A stretch of DNA of 64,000 nt from Prochlorococcus sp. AG-402-K21 (GCA_003216775.1 QCII01000005.1:62001-126000), one strand, 5' to 3'; shown: positions 48,374 to 58,745, counted from the first letter of the stretch. Notes: generated from the sequence alone by a model not told the origin. Numbers and translations are program-made.

Positions 48374-49732
48374 TTAGTCTTCTAATTCTATTTGTATTTG
48401 TCTTTCATAAATTGATTCTTCATTAAAAGCTCTTGCTATCAAGAAACTCGCAATGCAGCTTATTAAAACAGGTTTCATTATTAATAAATTTTTTGTTAAA
48501 GCAAAAGCTAAAAACATAGCTGTTATTGGTGTTCTCGAACATCCTGCTACGAAAGCTCCCATTCCGGCAAAAATATATGTACTAGGTGCATGTCCTGTTG
48601 CAATTTCTACCCAGCCCCCCATTATTAGTCCTATTGCTCCTCCTAAAGTAAGCATTGGATAGAACAATCCTCCAGGAGCTCCTGATGCTGCAGCTAAACC
48701 TGTCGTGATAAATAACACTAAAACTGCTAACAAAGCAATTCCAATACTTGTATTTTGCTCAGCTATTATTTTCTGTAATTGATCTAAATTATGAAATGTA
48801 CTGGGCAATAATGAATAGATACTTCCTAAAATAAATCCACAGATACTCATTTTTAAAACAAATTTATTTTTATACCACTTTTTCCCTAGATTTTGCATTA
48901 GCAAAACATATCTGCTGTATAACTCTGCAAATATTCCAATAATTATCCCAAGTAAAACTAGGTAAATAAAATCTATGGGTAAGAAAAAAACTGATGGATC
49001 ATATTCTTTTTGAATCAAAAATCCGAGGTTAAAATCAAATCCTCCTGCTTTAGGATCTAAACCTAAGGCTTGAATAATATCAGCAGAAGAATCTGCGATG
49101 AAAGTTGTAATTACCACTAATAGCAAAATTACTGGTCTAGCAGAGTTTAATAGTTCTTCTATTGCATAAACAAACCCTCCCAATGGAGCGCTAAAAACTG
49201 CAGCTATTCCAGCACCACCACCTGCTGCTACTATTACTCTTCTGAAGGCTGTAGGAGCTTTGAGCCATTTGGCCATTTGCCAAGCAACTGATCCTCCCAT
49301 TTGAACCGATGGACCCTCTGGGCCTAAAGGGAATCCACTACCAATAGCGATAATTCCTGATATGAGCTTTACCAAACCTACTTTTATATTCATTGGTACT
49401 TTTTTATGCCTTAAAAAACCCATGATTTGACTCACACCAGAACCTTTTGCAGCGGGCGCAATATTTTTGATTAAATAACCCGCTATGAATCCTCCTATAG
49501 CTCCAAAAATCGGTAATACTGCAATCGATGGGAATTGGTCTAATAGTGCTAATCTCCAATTATTAATAAAGTAGATTCCAGTTTTAAAAAATATGCTTGT
49601 AATTGAAGCTCCTAAACCTGTTAATAATAGTGAAAATGCAACAATAAGAGATTTTTGTCTTAATAATTTTTTGATGCTATGAGAAGAATTATTACCGGTT
49701 TTTTGAATATTTTGTTTTAATGGGTTTGACAT
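48374..49732 (-). CDS. clcA: CLC-family chloride channel or chloride/proton antiporter
   Basis: About ten hydrophobic segments and the CLC selectivity motifs: KGSGVSQIMG (near residue 95), GFPLGPEGPSVQMGGS with the gating glutamate (near 138) and GAPGGLFYPMLTLGGA (near 350). The central segment is the usual double-inverted topology. Channel or antiporter cannot be told from the sequence. It follows acnB by 9 bases on the same strand, a link with no obvious biochemical logic. Confidence 0.92.
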   Translation of the reverse strand: MSNPLKQNIQKTGNNSSHSIKKLLRQKSLIVAFSLLLTGLGASITSIFFKTGIYFINNWRLALLDQFPSIAVLPIFGAIGGFIAGYLIKNIAPAAKGSGVSQIMGFLRHKKVPMNIKVGLVKLISGIIAIGSGFPLGPEGPSVQMGGSVAWQMAKWLKAPTAFRRVIVAAGGGAGIAAVFSAPLGGFVYAIEELLNSARPVILLLVVITTFIADSSADIIQALGLDPKAGGFDFNLGFLIQKEYDPSVFFLPIDFIYLVLLGIIIGIFAELYSRYVLLMQNLGKKWYKNKFVLKMSICGFILGSIYSLLPSTFHNLDQLQKIIAEQNTSIGIALLAVLVLFITTGLAAASGAPGGLFYPMLTLGGAIGLIMGGWVEIATGHAPSTYIFAGMGAFVAGCSRTPITAMFLAFALTKNLLIMKPVLISCIASFLIARAFNEESIYERQIQIELED

Positions 49733-49741
49733 AATCCATGA

Positions 49742-52315
49742 TCATTTTGACAAACTGAAATTGTTTATTTCATCAAATTGAAGATAACGATAAAGTTCAT
49801 CTGAATATGGATTAATTTTGTTTTTAGTAATATCCTGATATTCTTCTAGTTCAGGGATTTTTCCAAGAAGTGCGCAAACTGCAGCTAATTCGGCACTGCC
49901 TAAAAATACTTGTGCATTTTTTCCAAGTCTATTGTCAAAATTTCTTGTACTAGTAGAAAATACTACAGATCCTTCATCTACTCTGGCTTGATTTCCCATA
50001 CATAAAGAACAGCCTGGCAACTCTAATCTTGCACCACAATTTTCAAATATTTTATAATAACCTTCAGCTTTTAGAGTTTCTTCATCCATTTTTGTAGGTG
50101 GACAAATCCATAATTTAGCTTTTAAATTTTGTACACCTTCAAGAACTTTGGCAGCTGCTCTGTAATGACCAATATTTGTCATGCAAGAACCTATAAAAAC
50201 CTCGTCAATATTTGTATTGGCTACATCTGATATCTCCTTTACGTTATCTGGATCGTTAGGGCAAGCAACAATGGGTTGTGTTACTTGTGCTAAATCAATC
50301 TCAATAATTTCTTCATACTGAGCGTTTTTGTCTGGTTGAATTAATGAGGGTTTTTCTAACCAATTTTTCATATCATTAATTCTTCTTGAAATCGATTTTG
50401 AGTCTTCATAATTGCTCTCGATCATTTTTTCTAGTAAGCAAATATTGCTTCTTAAGTATTCTTGAACAGTTTCTTGGGATAAAAGTATTGTGCTACCGGC
50501 GCATGAGCGTTCTGCAGTAGCGTCCGTGAGTTCAAACGCTTGTTCAAGTTTTAGGTTAGGCAATCCCTCAATTTCCATAATTTTTCCGTTAAAAATATTT
50601 TTCTTATTTGCTTTCTCAACAGTTAAGAGTCCTTTTTTAATTGCGAAGAAAGGGATTGCATTTACTAAATCTCTTAAAGTAATTCCTGGTAATAATTTTC
50701 CTTTAAATCTGACGAGTACAGATTCCGGCATGTTCAATGGCATTGATCCTATTGCAGCGGCAAAGGCAACAATGCCCGATCCTCCAGGAAATGAAATGCC
50801 AAGAGGGAATCTTGTATGACTATCTCCACCTGTGCCGACAGTATCAGGGAGAAGCATTCTGTTAAGCCAGCTATGAATTATGCCGTCTCCAGGTTTAAGA
50901 GCTACACCACCTCTTTGAGATATAAAATCAGGTAATTCTTTATGAGTAGTTAGATCTACTGGCTTGGGATATGCAGCTGTATGACAAAAACTTTGCATAA
51001 CTAAATCTGCGGTGAATCCTAAACAAGCTAGTTCTTTTAGTTCGTCTCTAGTCATTGGCCCAGTAGTGTCTTGACTGCCAACTGTTGTCATAATTGGTTC
51101 ACAGGTCGTTCCTGGCTTAACTCCATCAAGACCGCATGCTTTTCCTACTATTTTTTGAGCTTGAGTAAAGCCAAAATTACTTTCAGATGGATTTTGTGGA
51201 CGGATAAATATTTCACTCGGTTGATAATCTAATTTGTTTCTAATTTTGTCTGTCAGAGATCTTCCAATCATAAGATTTATTCTGCCGCCAGCTTGAATTT
51301 CATCAGTAAGAGTTGATGGATATAAGTCGAATTTGCTTATTAATTCTTCAGTATTTGAATTTTTGTCTATTTTTTTAATAATGCCTTTATAAGGATATAT
51401 TTTGATAATATCTCCTGTTTTCATATGAGATACGTCAGCCTCTATAGGTAAAGCTCCTGAATCTTGTGCAGTATTGAAGAAAATAGGGGCTATTTTGCTA
51501 CCAATTATTATTCCACCTGTTTTTTTGTTTGGAATAAAAGGGATATCCTCGCCTATATGCCAAATTAGTGAATTAATAGCTGATTTTCTAGAACTCCCTG
51601 TCCCAACAACATCTCCAACATAAGCTATTGGTAAATTTTGCTTTTTTAAATCATCTAAAATCTCTAGTCCGTCTGGTTTTTTGAATTCCAACATAGCCAA
51701 TGCATGCATTGGTATATCTGGGCGTGTTGTTGCATGTACAGCCGGAGATAAATCGTCTGTGTTTGTCTCCCCATCAACTTTAAATACTAAACAAGTAATC
51801 TCTTTTTCAAGTACTTTTTTATTTGTGAACCATTCTGCATTTGCCCAACTATTTACTATTTCTTTTGCATAAATATTATTTTGAGATAATTCATAAATTT
51901 CATTAGATGAATCGTAAACAAGAATAATATTTTTTAAAACTTCTGCTGCTTTTTGAGCTAGTACACTATTTTCTCCTTTAAGTATTTCAACTAGTGAATT
52001 TACATTATATCCGCCTATCATCGTTCCTAGTATTTCAATTGCTTTTTCAGGGTTTATTGATGTGCAATATTTTTCGGAATTAATAATAGCTGTAAGCCAG
52101 CTTGCTTTCACATAAGCAGCCTCATCAACTCCTGGTGGGACTCTATTAATTAATAAATCAAGTAAATATGATGTATCGTAATTACTATCTTGTTCCAATA
52201 ATTTTGTAACACAATTTGTTTGCTCAGAATTTAAAGGTAAAGGAGGTATTCCTTTGGCAGCTCTTTCAGCTACGTGATCTGTATAATCTTTTAGCAATGT
52301 TTCCAAATTCTTCAT
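49742..52315 (-). CDS. acnB: Aconitate hydratase B
   Basis: Citrate-isocitrate interconversion with a 4Fe-4S cluster. At 857 residues with an N-terminal HEAT-like domain (about 1-155), followed by the swivel domain, it is AcnB and not AcnA, where the swivel is C-terminal. The cluster cysteines are in GSCMTNIGH and the CSLCMGNQ pair near residues 700-770. In an organism with an incomplete TCA cycle it feeds 2-oxoglutarate and nitrogen assimilation. Confidence 0.95.
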   Translation of the reverse strand: MKNLETLLKDYTDHVAERAAKGIPPLPLNSEQTNCVTKLLEQDSNYDTSYLLDLLINRVPPGVDEAAYVKASWLTAIINSEKYCTSINPEKAIEILGTMIGGYNVNSLVEILKGENSVLAQKAAEVLKNIILVYDSSNEIYELSQNNIYAKEIVNSWANAEWFTNKKVLEKEITCLVFKVDGETNTDDLSPAVHATTRPDIPMHALAMLEFKKPDGLEILDDLKKQNLPIAYVGDVVGTGSSRKSAINSLIWHIGEDIPFIPNKKTGGIIIGSKIAPIFFNTAQDSGALPIEADVSHMKTGDIIKIYPYKGIIKKIDKNSNTEELISKFDLYPSTLTDEIQAGGRINLMIGRSLTDKIRNKLDYQPSEIFIRPQNPSESNFGFTQAQKIVGKACGLDGVKPGTTCEPIMTTVGSQDTTGPMTRDELKELACLGFTADLVMQSFCHTAAYPKPVDLTTHKELPDFISQRGGVALKPGDGIIHSWLNRMLLPDTVGTGGDSHTRFPLGISFPGGSGIVAFAAAIGSMPLNMPESVLVRFKGKLLPGITLRDLVNAIPFFAIKKGLLTVEKANKKNIFNGKIMEIEGLPNLKLEQAFELTDATAERSCAGSTILLSQETVQEYLRSNICLLEKMIESNYEDSKSISRRINDMKNWLEKPSLIQPDKNAQYEEIIEIDLAQVTQPIVACPNDPDNVKEISDVANTNIDEVFIGSCMTNIGHYRAAAKVLEGVQNLKAKLWICPPTKMDEETLKAEGYYKIFENCGARLELPGCSLCMGNQARVDEGSVVFSTSTRNFDNRLGKNAQVFLGSAELAAVCALLGKIPELEEYQDITKNKINPYSDELYRYLQFDEINNFSLSK

Positions 52316-52412
52316 TAGTAAGGTTTAATGCCTAATCTATTGTTATTTTTAATATTGAAAAGGAGAGTATTCATAAATGCTTTTTTAAATATTCAAACTT
52401 CTTAATTAAACA

Positions 52413-53480
52413 ATGAATACAACATCAAATAATTCAGCTTTAGAAAAGACATCAGATTTACATGTTGTTGAAACACGGCCATTAATACCTCCAAGCAGAT
52501 TACATAATGATATACCTTTAGATCACACCTCAGCTAATACAGTATCTAAAACAAGAAGATCGATACAAAATATATTGCATCGTAATGATCAAAAGCTTTT
52601 AGTGATTGTTGGTCCATGTTCAATTCATGATTTAGAGGCTGCAAAGGAATATTCAAAATATATTCAAAACTTTCGAGAAATTTATAAAGAAAAATTAGAA
52701 ATAATCATGAGAGTATATTTTGAGAAACCTAGAACAACTATTGGGTGGAAGGGACTTATAAATGATCCTCATTTGGATGACTCTTATGATATTAATACTG
52801 GTTTAAGAAGGGCAAGAAGTTTGCTTTCACATTTAGCTTCACGTGGAATACCTTCGGCCACAGAATTACTAGATCCAATTGTTCCTCAATATATTGCTGA
52901 TTTGATAAGTTGGACAGCTATAGGTGCTAGGACTACTGAAAGTCAAACGCATAGGGAAATGGCATCAGGATTATCAATGCCCATAGGCTTTAAAAATGGA
53001 ACAGATGGTTCTTTTAATACTGCAATAAATGCAATGCAGTCAGCTTCTAAATCCCATCATTTCTTAGGCGTCAATGCTAATGGAATGGCTTCCATTGTTA
53101 ATACTACAGGAAATCCAGATGGTCATATAGTGTTAAGAGGTGGCTCAAAAGGCCCAAATTTTGAAAGTCAATATGTCCAAAGAATTTCAGCTAAATTAAA
53201 GCAATTTAATCTTCCTCATAAAGTGATGATTGATTGTAGTCATGGAAATTCCAATAAAGATTTTCGAAAACAGTCTGAAGTATTAAAAAACGTAGCTTCT
53301 CAAATTAGTAATGGCGAAAAAAATATCTTAGGAGTTATGCTTGAAAGTCATTTAAAGGAAGGTAATCAAAAACTTTTAAAGAGAGAGGATCTTGAGTTTG
53401 GCAGAAGCATCACTGATGCATGCATAGATATAGAAACAACAAAAGAATTACTTGCTATTTTATACAGCTCAATTAATTAG
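52413..53480 (+). CDS. 3-deoxy-7-phosphoheptulonate (DAHP) synthase, class I alpha
   Basis: First step of the shikimate pathway, from PEP and erythrose-4-phosphate. Motifs LLVIVGPCSIHDLEAAKEYS, MRVYFEKPRTTIGWKGLINDPHLDDS, GARTTESQTHREMASGLSMPIGFKNGTDG, DCSHGNSNKD and MLESHLKEGNQ are those of the AroF/AroG/AroH group. The gene symbol is left open because the feedback type cannot be judged. aroE lies 9 kb away. Its 3' end overlaps the phytol-kinase-like gene by 8 bases. Confidence 0.95.
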   Translation: MNTTSNNSALEKTSDLHVVETRPLIPPSRLHNDIPLDHTSANTVSKTRRSIQNILHRNDQKLLVIVGPCSIHDLEAAKEYSKYIQNFREIYKEKLEIIMRVYFEKPRTTIGWKGLINDPHLDDSYDINTGLRRARSLLSHLASRGIPSATELLDPIVPQYIADLISWTAIGARTTESQTHREMASGLSMPIGFKNGTDGSFNTAINAMQSASKSHHFLGVNANGMASIVNTTGNPDGHIVLRGGSKGPNFESQYVQRISAKLKQFNLPHKVMIDCSHGNSNKDFRKQSEVLKNVASQISNGEKNILGVMLESHLKEGNQKLLKREDLEFGRSITDACIDIETTKELLAILYSSIN

Positions 53481-54114
53481 TTACAAATATTTTAAAAAAT
53501 AATGCTGATGAGATAGGAACAATGAAGTTATCTATTCCTAAAATACTAAATTGTTCAAGTACAGTGGCCAAAAAAGCTATCATAATAAAATTTAAATTAA
53601 AACTATTTTGTTGGGCATATCCTATTGAGCAGAGTATTATCAAGCTTGTAAAAAACATTGTCAAAGTACCAAACAATGATTTTTTTTGTTTAAAAATAAT
53701 CCAATTCTTTGAGTGAAAGCTTTTGCCTATTAAACCAGCTAATCCATCCCCAAAAGTCATTATAAAAAATCCAGCGATTAAAGCATATGGATCTTTAACC
53801 CAGAAGAGCCATATTAAGACAAATAAACTTAGACAATAAAATATTGTTCCATAACTTTTTCTTTCAATATCTTCAATTGTTGGAAATAATTTATAGTTGT
53901 AATTGATTAGAACCATTAATGAAATAAATCCTGTAAAAATTAGAGCAGAATTTTGATCAATTTTTAAAAATTGCGCAATCGGTATTAAAGGTCCTATTCC
54001 AATATGTATTATTTTTCTTACAATTTCTCTACTATCTTCATTAAATTTTTTAAAAACTATTGATATAAAAAAAATTGAAAATAAATATAATAAAATTATC
54101 GCAAATTTTATCAA
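53473..54114 (-). CDS. Phytol kinase / dolichol kinase-like membrane protein
   Basis: 213 residues with about six transmembrane segments. EIVRKIIHIGIGPLIPIAQ, IERKSYGTIFYCL and ADPYALIAGFFIMTFGDGLAGLIGKSFH-type strings (IAGFFIMTFGDGLAGLIG) match the polyprenol/phytol kinase family, in which the conserved GDG and K residues bind CTP. In cyanobacteria it phosphorylates phytol from chlorophyll turnover for tocopherol. The start is TTG at 54114, 5 bases after the sigma factor stop, so probably in the same message. Confidence 0.8.
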   Translation of the reverse strand: MIKFAIILLYLFSIFFISIVFKKFNEDSREIVRKIIHIGIGPLIPIAQFLKIDQNSALIFTGFISLMVLINYNYKLFPTIEDIERKSYGTIFYCLSLFVLIWLFWVKDPYALIAGFFIMTFGDGLAGLIGKSFHSKNWIIFKQKKSLFGTLTMFFTSLIILCSIGYAQQNSFNLNFIMIAFLATVLEQFSILGIDNFIVPISSALFFKIFVTN

Positions 54115-54119
54115 TTTGA

Positions 54120-55139
54120 TTAAGCTGCTTTTTGATGAGTTGTCATTACTCTAAGTTTTAATATTGCTTTAGCTTCTAGTTGTCTTACTCTTTCTCTTGA
54201 AACATTAATTTGTCTTCCAATTTCAGCGAGTGTTAATGGTTCTTCACCATCTAGGCCAAATCTTAGCTTCATGATTTTTTGTTCTCTTTCATTTAATTGA
54301 GAAAGCCAGGTACCTAAATGTTCTTTTTGAATAGTTCTATCCATTCCTTCCATAGGCTCTTCACAATTAGGATCAGGTATAAGTTCCCCAAGAGTACTTC
54401 GGTCTTCTTCTCCTCTTGCATGGGCATCGAGGGAGGCGCAAGGTGCACTTTGAGAAATTAAATCTTCTAAATCTTTTTGATCAATCCCCATCTCTGTTGC
54501 CATTTCTAATCTAGTAGGTTGTCGCCCAAATTTGTGCGATAACTCACGAGATACTCTTCTCATTTTTGAAAGTTTTTCACTAATGTGAATAGGCAAACGA
54601 ATTGTTCTTGCACTGTTATCGATAGCCCTTGTCATACCTTGTCTAATCCACCAATAAGCATAAGTTGAAAACTTATATCCCATAGCAGGATCAAATTTAT
54701 CTACAGCTCTTTCTAATCCAATAGCTCCCTCTTGGACAAGGTCTAACAATTCTAGTCCTTGATTCTGGTATTTCTTTGCAACGGATACTACCAGTCTAAG
54801 ATTAGCGGCCATCATTCTATCTCTAGCTCTTTTTCCTATCTTAATTTGATAACTATCACGTTGCGTTCGATCAGTTTCTGGAGTTTTTAGCAATTTTTTC
54901 ATGTTCTGCACATGATGAGCTAACTCTATTTCCTCTGCTGGTGTAAGAAGAGGAACTCTGCCAATACTGCTCAAATAATAACCAATAGAATCTGAAGCGA
55001 GTCTTCCAGATTTTTTTTGGCTTTGTTTTGATGTTAGGCTGGATTTTGTTTTGCGAGACTTGCCCGCAGTGTTTGGTAATCTTGGCTCATCAAAATTTTT
55101 ATCTGAAGAGCTCTTAGCAGATTCCAGAGGGATCCCCAT
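54120..55139 (-). CDS. RNA polymerase sigma-70 factor, probably group 2
   Basis: 339 residues from ATG 55139. Regions 1.2 (SIGRVPLLTPAEEIELAHHVQ), 2 (LVQEGAIGLERAVDKFDPAMGYKFSTYAYWWIRQGMTRAID), 3 (MRRVSRELSHKFGRQPTRLEMA) and 4.2 (LTLAEIGRQINVSRERVRQLEAKAI) are intact. There is no long N-terminal region 1.1, so it is likely a non-essential group 2 sigma rather than the primary SigA. The 5' part is a Ser/Lys-rich linker. An AGGAGG site sits 8 bases upstream. Confidence 0.88.
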   Translation of the reverse strand: MGIPLESAKSSSDKNFDEPRLPNTAGKSRKTKSSLTSKQSQKKSGRLASDSIGYYLSSIGRVPLLTPAEEIELAHHVQNMKKLLKTPETDRTQRDSYQIKIGKRARDRMMAANLRLVVSVAKKYQNQGLELLDLVQEGAIGLERAVDKFDPAMGYKFSTYAYWWIRQGMTRAIDNSARTIRLPIHISEKLSKMRRVSRELSHKFGRQPTRLEMATEMGIDQKDLEDLISQSAPCASLDAHARGEEDRSTLGELIPDPNCEEPMEGMDRTIQKEHLGTWLSQLNEREQKIMKLRFGLDGEEPLTLAEIGRQINVSRERVRQLEAKAILKLRVMTTHQKAA

Positions 55140-55147
55140 CACCCTGG

Positions 55148-55153
55148 CCTCCT
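55148..55153 (-). promoter_or_regulatory. Strong Shine-Dalgarno of the sigma factor gene
   Basis: AGGAGG on the minus strand, 8 bases before ATG 55139. Such perfect sites are rare among the other genes here and support ATG 55139 (or GTG 55142, at 5 bases). Confidence 0.7.
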
Positions 55154-55347
55154 AAATAATGGATTTTTTAAAAAGCTAGCACTGAAATTGAAATAAAAAC
55201 TACTTTTACTTTGAAACTTTAAAGACAAAAAAAGATTTTTTTAGCTAAATTCCTTGAAATCTCTTGATATGAAAGGTTTTTTAAAAAATTAAAAAAAATT
55301 TAAAATATTAAGTATTTTTGTAAATGTTATAAAAATCAATATTTTTT

Positions 55348-57426
55348 TTATTTTTCTATGAGGTCAATTTGCGAACGATTATCCGCTGAATCTAATGTAT
55401 TCTTTGAGTAAGAACCATTTTCTTTCATTATCCAAGAAAAGTAATCATCTTTAATGTAGGTTTGCAAAAGTGAGTATAGTTGAGACTTCAACTCACAATC
55501 TTCTATTGGAGTAACAGCCTCTATCCTTCTATCAAGGTTTCTTTTCATCCAATCTGCGCTTCCAATAAAAACTTCATGATCATTATTATTACAAAACCAA
55601 AAAATTCTTGAGTGTTCAAGAAAATGTCCAATAATGCTTTTGACCTGAATATTTTCACTTAAATTTTTTCTTTGTGGATATAAACAACAAATACCTCTTA
55701 TGATCAAACTAATTCTTACACCTGCATCAGAAGCTAAATAAAGAAGTTTGATTATTTCAGGGTCTACTAAAGAATTCATTTTTGCAATGATTTCAGCTTT
55801 TTTACCTTCTTCAGCATTTTTAATTTCTCTTTTTATGAGAAATATAAATTTCTCTCTCATTGATAATGGAGATACTAATAATTTTTGATAACGTTTTTGT
55901 TTTGAAAAACCTGATAAATAATTAAATAGCTCAAGTAAATCTGATGCAATATCGGAATCTGTTGAAAGTAATCCTAAATCTGTATAAAACCTTGAAGTAT
56001 TAGAGTTGTAATTTCCTGTTCCAATATGAAAATAATTTCTTAATCGTCCTTTTTCTTTCCTAACTACTAAAGCAATTTTTGTATGTGTTTTAAATCCTAT
56101 TATTCCATACACAACATGAATTCCAGCTTGTTCAAGTTGCTTTGCCCATTGAATATTATTATCTTCATCAAATCTTGCTTTTAGTTCAACAAGCGTCATT
56201 ACTTCTTTCCCATTTTCAGCAGCTTTCATTAAAGCTTCGATAATAGGTGAATCCTTTGAAACTCGATATAAAGTAATTTTTATAGCCATCACAAGTGGAT
56301 CATCAGCGGCTCTGTTTATAAATTCTTCAACGGAAGTTTTAAATAAGTCGTATGGATGATGCAGCAGAATATTTTGTTTCCTGAGTATCTTGAAAATAGA
56401 ATTGAAGTTTTTGTTTGAAGTAGATTCTAAATTTTTTAATTGAGGGTGAGTTTTGCCAATTAGCAGATTTTCTTTTAAATCATCTCTATTAATTTTTGTA
56501 AGCTGATTTAAATCGTCAAGGCCTAATAAACTTTTGCAAAAGTATATGTATTCTTCTGGTATTGAAATACTTTCAATTAGTAATTTTAGGATGTTTGCTG
56601 GTATATCCGATTCCACTTCTAATCTAACTACATCTCCACCTAATCTTCTCTTTTGCAAACTTTGCTCAACTGCCAAAAGAAGATCATCAGCTTCAAGTTC
56701 TTTTAATTCTAAATCTGCATCTCTTGTTACCCTAAAAAAAGAGTAATTTATACATTCCATTCCGTTAAATAAAGCATTTATATTATTTCCAATCAAATCT
56801 TCAACACTTATGAAAAAGTGATAAGTTTTATCACTACTTTGCATAATTTCATTAGGAATTTGTATAAATCGATTGATATTTTTTGTTGGTATTTTTATTC
56901 TGACAAACTGATTTTTAGAATCTTCCCCATCCTTTATTAAAGCTGCTAAATTTAGACTTAAATTACTTATAAATGGAAATGGATGAGCTGGATCAACAAC
57001 TAATGGAGTTAATAAAGGAAATATAGATGAAGTAAAGAAGTTATTACACCAATTTCTTTGATTTTCATTTAGTTCCTTATATTTTTTTAAAATTACGCCT
57101 TGCTTTCTTAGTTCATTATTTAATTCATTATTTACATAGTTTTCTTGCAGATTAGTTAATTCTTTTACTTCTTTGTTTATTTTCGTTAATTGCTCTTTAG
57201 GAGTAAGTCCGTCAATACTTTTTTTAGTGATACCTGCTTCAACTTGGGCTTTTAATGAAGCTACCCTTACCATAAAAAATTCATCAAGATTATTGCTAAA
57301 AATTGAACAAAATTTTACTTTATCTAGTATTTTGTACTCTTTTTCCATACCAGTTAGGAGAACTCTTTTATTGAATTCAATCCAACTTAATTCTCTATTA
57401 ATAAAAACATCAGCCTGGTTTTTCAT
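55348..57426 (-). CDS. ppk: Polyphosphate kinase 1
   Basis: Reversibly makes polyphosphate from ATP. N-terminal FINRELSWIEFNKRVL is the typical start; the phospho-histidine is in YFHIGTGNYN (near residue 470) and the second catalytic histidine in FLEHSRIFWF (near 600). The length of 692 is usual for PPK1. The start codon overlaps the stop of the upstream MFS gene by one base, so the two are co-translated. Confidence 0.96.
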   Translation of the reverse strand: MKNQADVFINRELSWIEFNKRVLLTGMEKEYKILDKVKFCSIFSNNLDEFFMVRVASLKAQVEAGITKKSIDGLTPKEQLTKINKEVKELTNLQENYVNNELNNELRKQGVILKKYKELNENQRNWCNNFFTSSIFPLLTPLVVDPAHPFPFISNLSLNLAALIKDGEDSKNQFVRIKIPTKNINRFIQIPNEIMQSSDKTYHFFISVEDLIGNNINALFNGMECINYSFFRVTRDADLELKELEADDLLLAVEQSLQKRRLGGDVVRLEVESDIPANILKLLIESISIPEEYIYFCKSLLGLDDLNQLTKINRDDLKENLLIGKTHPQLKNLESTSNKNFNSIFKILRKQNILLHHPYDLFKTSVEEFINRAADDPLVMAIKITLYRVSKDSPIIEALMKAAENGKEVMTLVELKARFDEDNNIQWAKQLEQAGIHVVYGIIGFKTHTKIALVVRKEKGRLRNYFHIGTGNYNSNTSRFYTDLGLLSTDSDIASDLLELFNYLSGFSKQKRYQKLLVSPLSMREKFIFLIKREIKNAEEGKKAEIIAKMNSLVDPEIIKLLYLASDAGVRISLIIRGICCLYPQRKNLSENIQVKSIIGHFLEHSRIFWFCNNNDHEVFIGSADWMKRNLDRRIEAVTPIEDCELKSQLYSLLQTYIKDDYFSWIMKENGSYSKNTLDSADNRSQIDLIEK

Positions 57427-58715
57427 TAAAATACTTTTGACTTTCGATCGTTAAAAGAATTATTATTTTTACCCTCTGCAATTAGGTATATCATGAAAAT
57501 TAAGATAATGGAACCAGCTATAAATGGTGATTTAGGGCCAAAACTATCATAAACCCTCCCAGCCATTGCAATCCCTAAAACCCCTCCTAGACTTTGTAGA
57601 CCCTGAAGGTTGCTTAGAATTGATCCTTGTTTATCATCGTCTAATTTTTTTGATATTAGTGCTCTTAAGGTGGGCGTAATTAACCCTGCTCCAATGGCTA
57701 AAAATGAGACAGCTGAATAAATATTAATTGCCGCATTTTCTTTTGGAGCAGTTATTAACAGTGAACATGCTACAAGAATGAAGCCTGATCCTATAAGTGT
57801 TAATCTCATTTCGCCAAATTGCTTTACTAGAGGTCCAATAAGTCCTCCCTGAACAATAATTGCAATAATTCCTACTACCACCAGAGTTCCACTTGATGCT
57901 TTGGTTGTCCAGTTTAAAGATTCTTGAAGGAAAAATATTAGTATATTGGTCAATCCAGTAAAAGCAATAAAGTAAATAAAAAAAGCTAATGATAATTTTT
58001 TAATCTTTTCTTCTTTGAAAACTGTAAATAGCGCTTTTAAAGGATTTTTTAAAATAGTGTTTGATTTATTTGAGGCTTTATTAGGCTTCGTTTCTGGTAA
58101 GTAAAAAAATACAAGGAGAAAATTTATTATTGGAATGATTGAGGCTATCAATACTGGAATAATGATGGCATCATCAGTATTTGTATTTTTTGCAAAAATT
58201 ACAACAAAAATATTACCCAAGAAAAAACTTAAACCAAAAGCTACTCCAATAAGCCCAAACGTTTTTGCTCTTTTTTCAGGGCTTGAAATATCTGCAAGAA
58301 TAGTTGTTGCTGTGGCTGCTGTGCCACCACTTAAACCGTCAATCAGTCTTGCTAAAAATAATAAAAATAAAGGGATAGCAGCTATAGAATTTGACCAATT
58401 AAAAAGAACAGTAAAGGATAATATTGAAATTCCTATTATTGAGCCAGTAATACAAAAAAGAGTGACAGGTCTTCTGCCGTATCTATCACTCATAATTCCT
58501 ATAAAAGGAGAAGCTGTAAATTGGGCTAATTGGTAAGTACATGATAATAATCCATATGTACTGGCTTTAGAATCAAAAAGTAAAACAAAAGAGGGTAAAA
58601 TGGGTAGAAGGATACTTTCACTTAATCGATCATTTAAAAGAGTTATAAAAGCACTAAGAAGAGTAAATTTTTTATTTGGTTTCAATAAATTTTCTTTCAC
58701 AATATATACCTTCAT
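57426..58715 (-). CDS. Major facilitator superfamily transporter, drug-efflux-like
   Basis: Twelve predicted transmembrane segments in 429 residues, with the MFS motif A as GIMSDRYGRRPV (residues about 73-84) between segments 2 and 3. The N-terminus begins LSAFITLLNDRLSESILLPILP, typical of TetA-like DHA1 exporters. The substrate is unknown. It precedes ppk with a one-base overlap, and is divergent from cobA. Confidence 0.85.
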   Translation of the reverse strand: MKVYIVKENLLKPNKKFTLLSAFITLLNDRLSESILLPILPSFVLLFDSKASTYGLLSCTYQLAQFTASPFIGIMSDRYGRRPVTLFCITGSIIGISILSFTVLFNWSNSIAAIPLFLLFLARLIDGLSGGTAATATTILADISSPEKRAKTFGLIGVAFGLSFFLGNIFVVIFAKNTNTDDAIIIPVLIASIIPIINFLLVFFYLPETKPNKASNKSNTILKNPLKALFTVFKEEKIKKLSLAFFIYFIAFTGLTNILIFFLQESLNWTTKASSGTLVVVGIIAIIVQGGLIGPLVKQFGEMRLTLIGSGFILVACSLLITAPKENAAINIYSAVSFLAIGAGLITPTLRALISKKLDDDKQGSILSNLQGLQSLGGVLGIAMAGRVYDSFGPKSPFIAGSIILIFMIYLIAEGKNNNSFNDRKSKVF

Positions 58716-58745
58716 TCCAATTTACTTCTATTACCATACTTGTTA

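Noticed and set aside
55160-55347. AT-rich gap between ppk and the sigma factor gene as a second origin or RNA gene
   Set aside because: No DnaA boxes or structured RNA; most likely promoter and leader of the sigma gene.
58135-58536. 133-codon plus-strand frame inside the MFS gene
   Set aside because: Mirror of transmembrane codons; the MFS protein has motif A and correct topology.
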